Source: Turnera subulata (Eukaryota > Streptophyta > Magnoliopsida > Malpighiales > Passifloraceae). Taken from it: a stretch of DNA of 64,000 nucleotides. Location: the NCBI GenBank assembly GCA_028386065.3, contig JAKUCV010002467.1:1-64000 (forward strand). Direction: 5' to 3'. Of the stretch, positions 59,018 through 64,000 are shown one piece after another (the first letter of the stretch is position 1; each line of letters begins with the position of its first letter). A program made the position numbers and the translations under genes. The notes below the pieces were generated by a model. That model searched no databases, had not been told where the DNA came from, and worked only from the letters and a program-made list of their open reading frames with translations.

Positions 59018-60608
59018 GGTAAAAAAGTTTTTCTTGTCCCTTCACTTTTTTGTTTTCGCATTTGTTGTCTCTCTTCCTTTTTTTTCACTCAACCTGTCCT
59101 TCAACTCTTAATTTACCGGGTCACCTTGTCCTTATGGTAACCTACAGCCGGTTAGTGCGTGTGACGCTGACACGTGTCCGTGGGACCCACTTCATCTGAT
59201 TAAAATTTTTTTTTATTTTTTTCTAATTAATTTCTAAAATCTATTTTTTATTCTATTTTTCTTTCTTTTTCCCCATTTCCATTTTCTTTCTTTTTCTTTT
59301 TTCTTATCCCCGTCTTCTTTAATCTCTTCTTTTCTTCTTTCTTTTTTTTTTTCTCTTCACAAGCCACCAACCCTCCTCCCAACAAACTCAAAAGCCACAG
59401 ACACACACAAACACACTAAACCCAAACCCCCCAGGCCAAAATGGAGATCGAAATGAAGGGAAAAGCAATCGCCGAAACCGACGCCGCTACCTCCGGAGAC
59501 GGCGCCGTTGCCAGCGGAGACGAGTCGGGAGGAGGTGATGCTGCTAGCAGGAGCGGCGGAGTGGCGGGGAGGAAAGACCGCGTGAAGGGACACCACCGTT
59601 CAAGCCCTTCCCGGGCATGCCCGTCCTCCCCTACTCCCCTCTCCGCTGCCGCAACTGCCGCTCCGTCCTGAACCCCTTCTCCGTCGTCGATTTCGAGGCC
59701 AAAATCTGGATCTGCCCCATCTGCTTCCACCGCAACCACTTCCCCCCTCACCACGCCGCCTCCATCTCCCCGGACACCCTCCCCCCGGAGTTGTTCCCCC
59801 AGTACACCACCGTCGAGTACCAGCAAGACGACGCCTCCTCGCCCTCGCCCCTAACTTGCCTCTTCGTGGTCGACACCTGCCTCCTCGAGGAGGAGATCGA
59901 CTTCCTCAGGTCCACCCTCTCCCAGGCGATGCACCTCATCCCGGACACCTCCCTCGTTGGCCTCATCACTTTCGGGAGCTTCGTCCAGGTTCACGAGCTG
60001 GGCTTCCCCCACCTCCCCAAGACCTACGTCTTCAACGGCTCCAAGGAACACTCCCGAGACTCCCTCCTCGATCACTTGGGCTTCTTCCTCAAGAAGCCTC
60101 GCCCCCCCTCTGGTGTCATCGCCAGTGTCCGCGACGGCCTCTCCCCGGACGCCATCTCCCGGGCACCACATTCTTTTTCTGCATAAAAAATGAAAGGGAA
60201 AAAAGATGGGCAATTTGTGGGTCTTTTATTTCTTTTTCTGCTTAAAAAAAATGTTATTTTCTACTTGTTTTTATTCTTAAATAACAAAAAAGAAAAAGAA
60301 TTTAGGAAAAAAAGGTAAAGAAAGATTGTATTAAAGGAAAGAAAATAAAAGGAGAAAGAGAAAAGAGAAGGAAAGGATTTCCGGAAATAGGAAAGAAATA
60401 AAGTGGAAAAAAGAAAAATAAAATCAGAAGGAGTGAGCCCCACGGACACGTGTCAGCCTCATACGCATCAACCGGCTGTTGGGGGTAATAAGGACACGGT
60501 GATCCTGTAAATTAAGAGTTCAGGGACATGTTGAGTGAAAAAAAAAAAAAAAGAGGGACAACAAATGCAAAAATAAAAAAGTAAAGGGACAAGAAAAACT
60601 TTTTTACC
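59018..60608. mobile_element. Pack-MULE carrying a SEC23 fragment
   Basis: The inverted ends match for about 175 bp: ggtaaaaaagtttttcttgt on the left and the complement of acaagaaaaacttttttacc on the right. Inner shared words include cactcaac.tgtcc, aactcttaatttac and ctgacacgtgtccgtggg. The 10-bp target duplication is gatccatctg (59008-59017) and gatgcatctg (60609-60618), with one mismatch. There is no transposase. The interior 59440-60175 is strikingly GC-rich coding DNA against an AT-rich background. It inserted into exon 1 of an OMT pseudogene. Confidence 0.95.
59441..60186 (+). pseudogene. SEC23: Captured SEC23-like gene fragment
   Basis: SEC23 is the inner COPII coat subunit that activates SAR1 on ER exit sites. 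The frame 59617-60186 encodes its start and zinc finger: MPVLPYSPLRCRNCRSVLNP, then FEAKIWICPICFHRNHFPP (C..C...C..C). It continues into the trunk domain (ELFPQYTTVEYQ, LTCLFVVDTCLLEEEI, LVGLITFGSFVQVHELG, KTYVFNGSKEHSRD) and stops being SEC23-like after GLSPDAISR near 60165. Just before 59626 the DNA also reads TPPFKPFPG in this frame. The preceding frame 59441-59616 (Ala/Gly-rich) is a different reading and may be a second captured piece or a shifted N-terminus. The gelsolin and helical domains are absent, so no functional coat subunit can be made. Confidence 0.9.
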
Positions 60609-60690
60609 GATGCATCTGTGAGGACATAGCCTTCTTCTTCTTAATTGGTCACTTTGCTAGCTGATTCTTTCTCTTGCAAAGAAACCTGAG

Positions 60691-61305
60691 TGCACCATGA
60701 TTAAAATAATAATAATTTTACACTTTTCAAACTTTATATAATAATTCTTTGCTTATTATAATTAAAATTACAGATACAATCACAAAAATGTAATCTGTAA
60801 TTAGTACGTTGATGGAAACCACTCAAAACCCCATCAGATCCATGTTTTCGTTGTTTCTTGGGGTTTTTCTATTTTATTTTAAAATTCTAGGTTTCTAGGT
60901 ATTAAGAAAAACTAAGTTTTAACTCCATCGATTTTCCGACTTCACTAAGACTCTTATTCTTTGTTGGAGGCTAGAGTTGTTAATTTCTATGGTTCCTATA
61001 ATTCCTGTCATGTTTTGATGAGAATTTATTTTGGCCTGTTGATGTACTTAAGGTGGGTTTGCCTAGGATATAAGAAGGGAAAAAGAGGGAAAAATCAGGT
61101 TTTGACACTATAATGATATACCATAATTGGGAAACTAATTATTAATCACTATATTTGGCTCATCTGAAAGTCCACATGAAATAGAACTTTATTTTTTCAC
61201 TAAATGCCACAATGCTACAAGCATATACAAACTAAAAAGGAGGGTAAACACATATAGGACAAACGAAATGAAGGTTTGAAAATGGATGACTGGGCTAGAA
61301 GTTAA
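60691..61305 (-). repeat. Non-coding part of the 29691-30250 inverted duplicate
   Basis: From about 60790 this matches 29691-30250 in reverse. No gene is seen. 60691-60790 is AT-rich and unassigned. Confidence 0.75.
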
Positions 61306-61614
61306 CTAAGGATAAACTTCAATAAGAGACCGCAATCCCAGTACTGGAGTTATCTTATAGTCACTGAAACCAGCTTCACTGAAGAGTTTTAGCCCATTCT
61401 TTCTTGTTTCTCTCTTGACCCGCTAGCATTATCATCATCATCATATCAAATTGGAGTTGTGTCTCAACTGATTTTTCATCCCTAATTTGATGGTCCAATG
61501 TGATATATATCTATGATTATCAGTTTCCCCCCCCGTCTTCCCTCCATATATAGCTTCTTTACATCCCTTAAGTATCTGCATGCATTCTTCATTGTTTCAA
61601 TCATGCAAAATGCA
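61306..61614 (-). pseudogene. OMT pseudogene exon 2 (copy 4)
   Basis: The minus strand runs from a CILHD-type start after the acceptor to the LRSLIEVYP end with tag at 61306-61308. A C-run near 61528-61535 and small indels break the frame. It is closest to the exon at 3050-3432 by layout, without the SINE. Confidence 0.82.
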
Positions 61615-62819
61615 CTGCTTCACACATAAGCAACCAAAACAACCATATTTGTTAGAAAGTGACCCTTAGTCTCAAAAGAGTTATTTATACCTACATGGAC
61701 TGAGCATAGAACTTAAAATTAAGTGCATATTTACGCGCATCAAATATTTGACATGTTTGTTAGATGTGTAACCATATATATATAGCCAGTGAAATACACT
61801 CCCTTTATTAGGATTAGTAAGATTGCTTTCTTGTCCTGGATGAAGGGATCATGATCAGTAGAAATGGTGGGATTCGCATTGATGAATAAAAGCTTTTGCT
61901 AGACAAAGCGCAAACCTGTTTTGTGGAATTCATATCAAAGATCTTTATCCAATTTGTAAACTCGAACTTTTTTGAGCCCCTAATTTGTAAACTAGAATTA
62001 ATGAAAAAAAAATATTGTGTTGTTTAAATTTGTGGTACACAGAAGCTCACTATAATCTAGTTTAAGTTGGGTCGACCTATTAAAGGGTGCAAATCCAAAA
62101 TAGTCGGATTATGCAGGTAACAAAAACTGATCCTTGAAGCGAAGGAATACTATCCGGGTTGCAAGTTGTACTTCTATAGCCCGCCAATTTGCACGTTGGA
62201 TTACTGTCAGGGGTTTAATTAATGAGAACGATCGAGCCCTACTGCCCTAGCTAGACTAAGAATGCAGATCTTTTTTTAAAGCTACTTTGCAGGATCCTTA
62301 TGCAGAATTTGACCAGTATACAAGGGGTATTATTCATGGCTATTTGCTAAGTCTAGTTAATTAGGATGAGGCAAATCTAACTTGCAAGTTGTATGATTGA
62401 AAAGGCAGCTAGCTAATGTGCTAACCACTCGGGAGCTTTTTGCTAAAGTTTTAAGGTAGAGCCTGGTTTGATAGCAAATAGCAAGGGAAGTAGGTCAAGT
62501 GTCCTTGTTAGATCTTGAAAAGGCTGGGATCAAACTAAACAATGATGCATCCTCTTGTGCCTTGCCATCTACATATGCTCTTTAACAAACTCATCAATCT
62601 GTCCAAGGAAGTGTGGCTTTTGTCCACTCTCCAAGAAGCACTAACTCCTCTGCAGAGTCTTTGGCTTAGCTTGGATCCTCAAGATATTCAGACTTCATAG
62701 GATGGATTCAATTACCGTTTTATATTTACTTGTATTGCTTTTTAACTCTTTGTCTTCCCCTCGTTGTATCTCTTCATCTGTTACCCTATAGCGAGGACAT
62801 AGCCTTCCTCTTCTACTTG
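61615..62819 (-). pseudogene. OMT intron/flank, and unassigned DNA
   Basis: 61615-62460 matches 3433-4280. The segment 62460-62819 resembles a LINE 3' end (a broken LA.LG.SRYSDFIGW frame on the plus strand and a T-rich tail) but I cannot confirm it. Confidence 0.5.
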
Positions 62820-63009
62820 TTCACTCTGCAGGCTGATTCTTTCTCTTCCAAAGAAACCTTAGTGTACCAAAATTCGCATTATATATAGGATGGACGCAAT
62901 GCGTTTTAGTTGGGTGGATAGGGAGAGCATCAATAAGCTCAGGAAGGGTCATTGGTTTTCCATGTTTGTGAATGATATCTGGTATGTCTAATTGGATTGC
63001 ACAATTCAA
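62820..63009 (-). pseudogene. OMT pseudogene exon 1, N-terminal dimerisation fragment
   Basis: The minus-strand frame NCAIQLDIPDIIHKHGKPMT then LPELIDALPIHPTKTHCV is the N-terminal helical dimerisation domain of plant type II OMTs. After a shift it continues to LRFLWKRKNQ. It lacks the Met start of the gene and ends near 62830. By position it could be the exon 1 of copy 4. Confidence 0.88.
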
Positions 63010-63389
63010 ATTACATGGAATTTATGAAGTTAAGTATATGGTTCCACCACACATGAGCTTGAGCTCCAAAGTATAGCCTTGCGTCTTGCTGCTCTGCTTT
63101 GGTGTCTGATAACATTTTCCTGAGCAGCTATATATGATAAAAAAAAAAAAATGGCAGTGCTTGCTTTTAAGGTGTGAAGGGTTTGTTTGCTTCACGGTAA
63201 GATGTGGTGGTTTCCTCTAATCAACATGTACAAGGTTGAATAGAGCTACTTATAGGATTGGTCCACGATGGCTATACATCCTGAAATGCTCTTCCCGGCC
63301 AACCGAATGAACACATGAGCTAGTTTTTCATTGAAGAATATATAATCTAGTTGGCCCAAGTGAGAGGGAAATAGAAAATCCATCTCTTA
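63010..63389. other. No gene recognised
   Basis: AT-rich DNA between two OMT pieces of opposite orientation. Confidence 0.5.
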
Positions 63390-63394
63390 CACTA

Positions 63395-63715
63395 CCAAAG
63401 GAAGAAGAAGAAGGCTATGTCCTCACTGATGCATCTCGGCTCCTTATTAAGGACAACCCTTTTAAGTGTAACCCCATTTTTACAAGCCATGCATGCTTCA
63501 TCCTATCATGCTACAACCATGGCATCAAGTCAGCTCCTGGTTCAAATGTGACTCATCAACTCCATTTCATATGGCGCTCATGGAAGGTCATTAATTGTGG
63601 GAGAAGGCTGCCCATGAGCCGAAGGTTAACACATTCTTCTCAACGAAGCTATGGCATTGGCAAGTGAAGCTAGGCTTGTGGCAAGCGTGCTTCTTAAAAG
63701 ACTGTAAAACAGTGG
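63395..63715 (+). pseudogene. OMT pseudogene exon 1, middle fragment (plus strand)
   Basis: The plus strand reads EGYVLTDASRLLIKDNP, then in shifting frames the blocks equivalent to TPFLQAMHAS, STPFH.AHGRS, AAHEPKVNTFF and SEARLVASVLLK. It breaks off near 63712. It corresponds to the middle of exon 1 and is inverted relative to the N-terminal piece at 62820-63009. It preserves the site occupied by the Pack-MULE in copy 3, here uninterrupted (63424-63440). Confidence 0.88.
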
Positions 63716-64000
63716 AATACAACTGTGATTATAGATGATTATGCTAGAATAATCCTGATGGCTAGTAAATGGAGAGGTGTACCATGCATTGATGACATTT
63801 TGTTATAACAGAGGGAAACAGTGGAATAAAAAATAGATTTAATTTTTTTTGTTGATAATAAAAGTAGATTTAAACTAAAATGGGATGCATTCTCCGTACG
63901 TAAAAGCATATATACACGTTGGTAGAGGCGAGAATTGCTTTACTGTTTATAAAAAGGTAGTATTATTCAATATTAGTGAAAAGTGTTATTAAATATTTAG
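63716..64000. other. No gene recognised
   Basis: AT-rich DNA to the end of the window; nothing assignable. Confidence 0.5.

Larger units (their letters stand above)
58561..60690 (-). pseudogene. OMT pseudogene exon 1 (copy 3), split by a Pack-MULE
   Basis: The exon ends at donor AAG|GTATGC (58559-58561). Upstream the minus strand has ECIVFDLPHVVADLEGNENL with HGGDMFEAIPPADAILLK. Before that is a SAM-site block EVGGSTGTLAKTIAHE (the family has DVGGGTGT), RLVASVLLKDCKGLFNGLGS, and an AAHEPKVNTFFNEAM block, with scattered shifts. At 59017 the coding sequence is interrupted by a 1.59-kb transposon and resumes at 60609 with EGYVLTDAS and a decayed VHSGFFARER block to about 60690. The N-terminal dimerisation part is missing here. 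Confidence 0.88.

Noticed and set aside
59357..60213. Minus-strand frames opposite the SEC23 fragment
   Set aside because: High GC removes stops on both strands; the plus-strand frame matches SEC23.

Overview
This is nuclear DNA of a flowering plant. The evidence is plant-type L1 LINEs, a Ty1/copia element, tRNA-derived SINEs, Mutator-like elements, an endogenous plant pararetrovirus, PPR and type I MADS genes, and intron-containing receptor-like pseudokinase genes. A eudicot, perhaps Rosaceae, is my guess from the gene mix; nothing in the window proves it. Most of the 64 kb is nested and decayed mobile DNA. The only locus that looks like an intact, spliced host gene is a tandem (two-module) pseudokinase gene at about 47.2-52.9 kb.

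Layout. 1-1.6 kb is a near-identical copy of 31.0-32.65 kb (flank, SINE and LINE together). 1.6-5.8 kb holds a relic of a pseudokinase-gene exon, LINE pieces and an O-methyltransferase (OMT) pseudogene exon. 5.8-7.3 kb is a broken PPR gene cut off by a LINE. 7.8-10.0 kb holds exon fragments of two unrelated genes, GTG1/2 (GPCR-type G protein) and SUD1/DOA10 (RING-CH E3 ligase), in the same orientation. 10.1-17.9 kb is an AT-rich inverted-repeat element split by a nearly complete, circularly permuted, decayed pararetrovirus genome and by a small retroposon. 18.0-26.6 kb is a copia retrotransposon on the minus strand whose 3' LTR carries a LINE with a long open frame. 26.6-28.5 kb is another LINE. 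29-30 kb is an OMT fragment inverted relative to 60.8-61.8 kb. 31.0-35.0 kb is the second copy of the duplication with the rest of its LINE. 35.2-35.6 kb is a Mutator-like MITE. 36.2-40.2 kb holds an AGL80-like MADS pseudogene and PPR remnants. 40.4-43.9 kb is LINE debris. 44.5-47.1 kb holds two more terminal-inverted-repeat elements, one with a perfect 9-bp target duplication, ending just upstream of the pseudokinase gene. 53.4-57.9 kb is nested LINEs. 57.9-63.7 kb is a set of OMT pseudogene pieces, one interrupted by a Pack-MULE carrying a GC-rich SEC23 fragment.

The most notable points are: (1) the pseudokinase gene, two five-exon modules with identical intron phases joined by phase-compatible splice sites, plus an optional symmetric exon between them that has a decayed relative at 1.8 kb; (2) the SEC23 Pack-MULE, whose empty site can be read in another OMT copy in this window; (3) the permuted viral insertion inside a split MITE-like element; (4) arrays of short hairpins and tandem motifs inside the copia element. 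All similarity judgements were made by eye without database searches.
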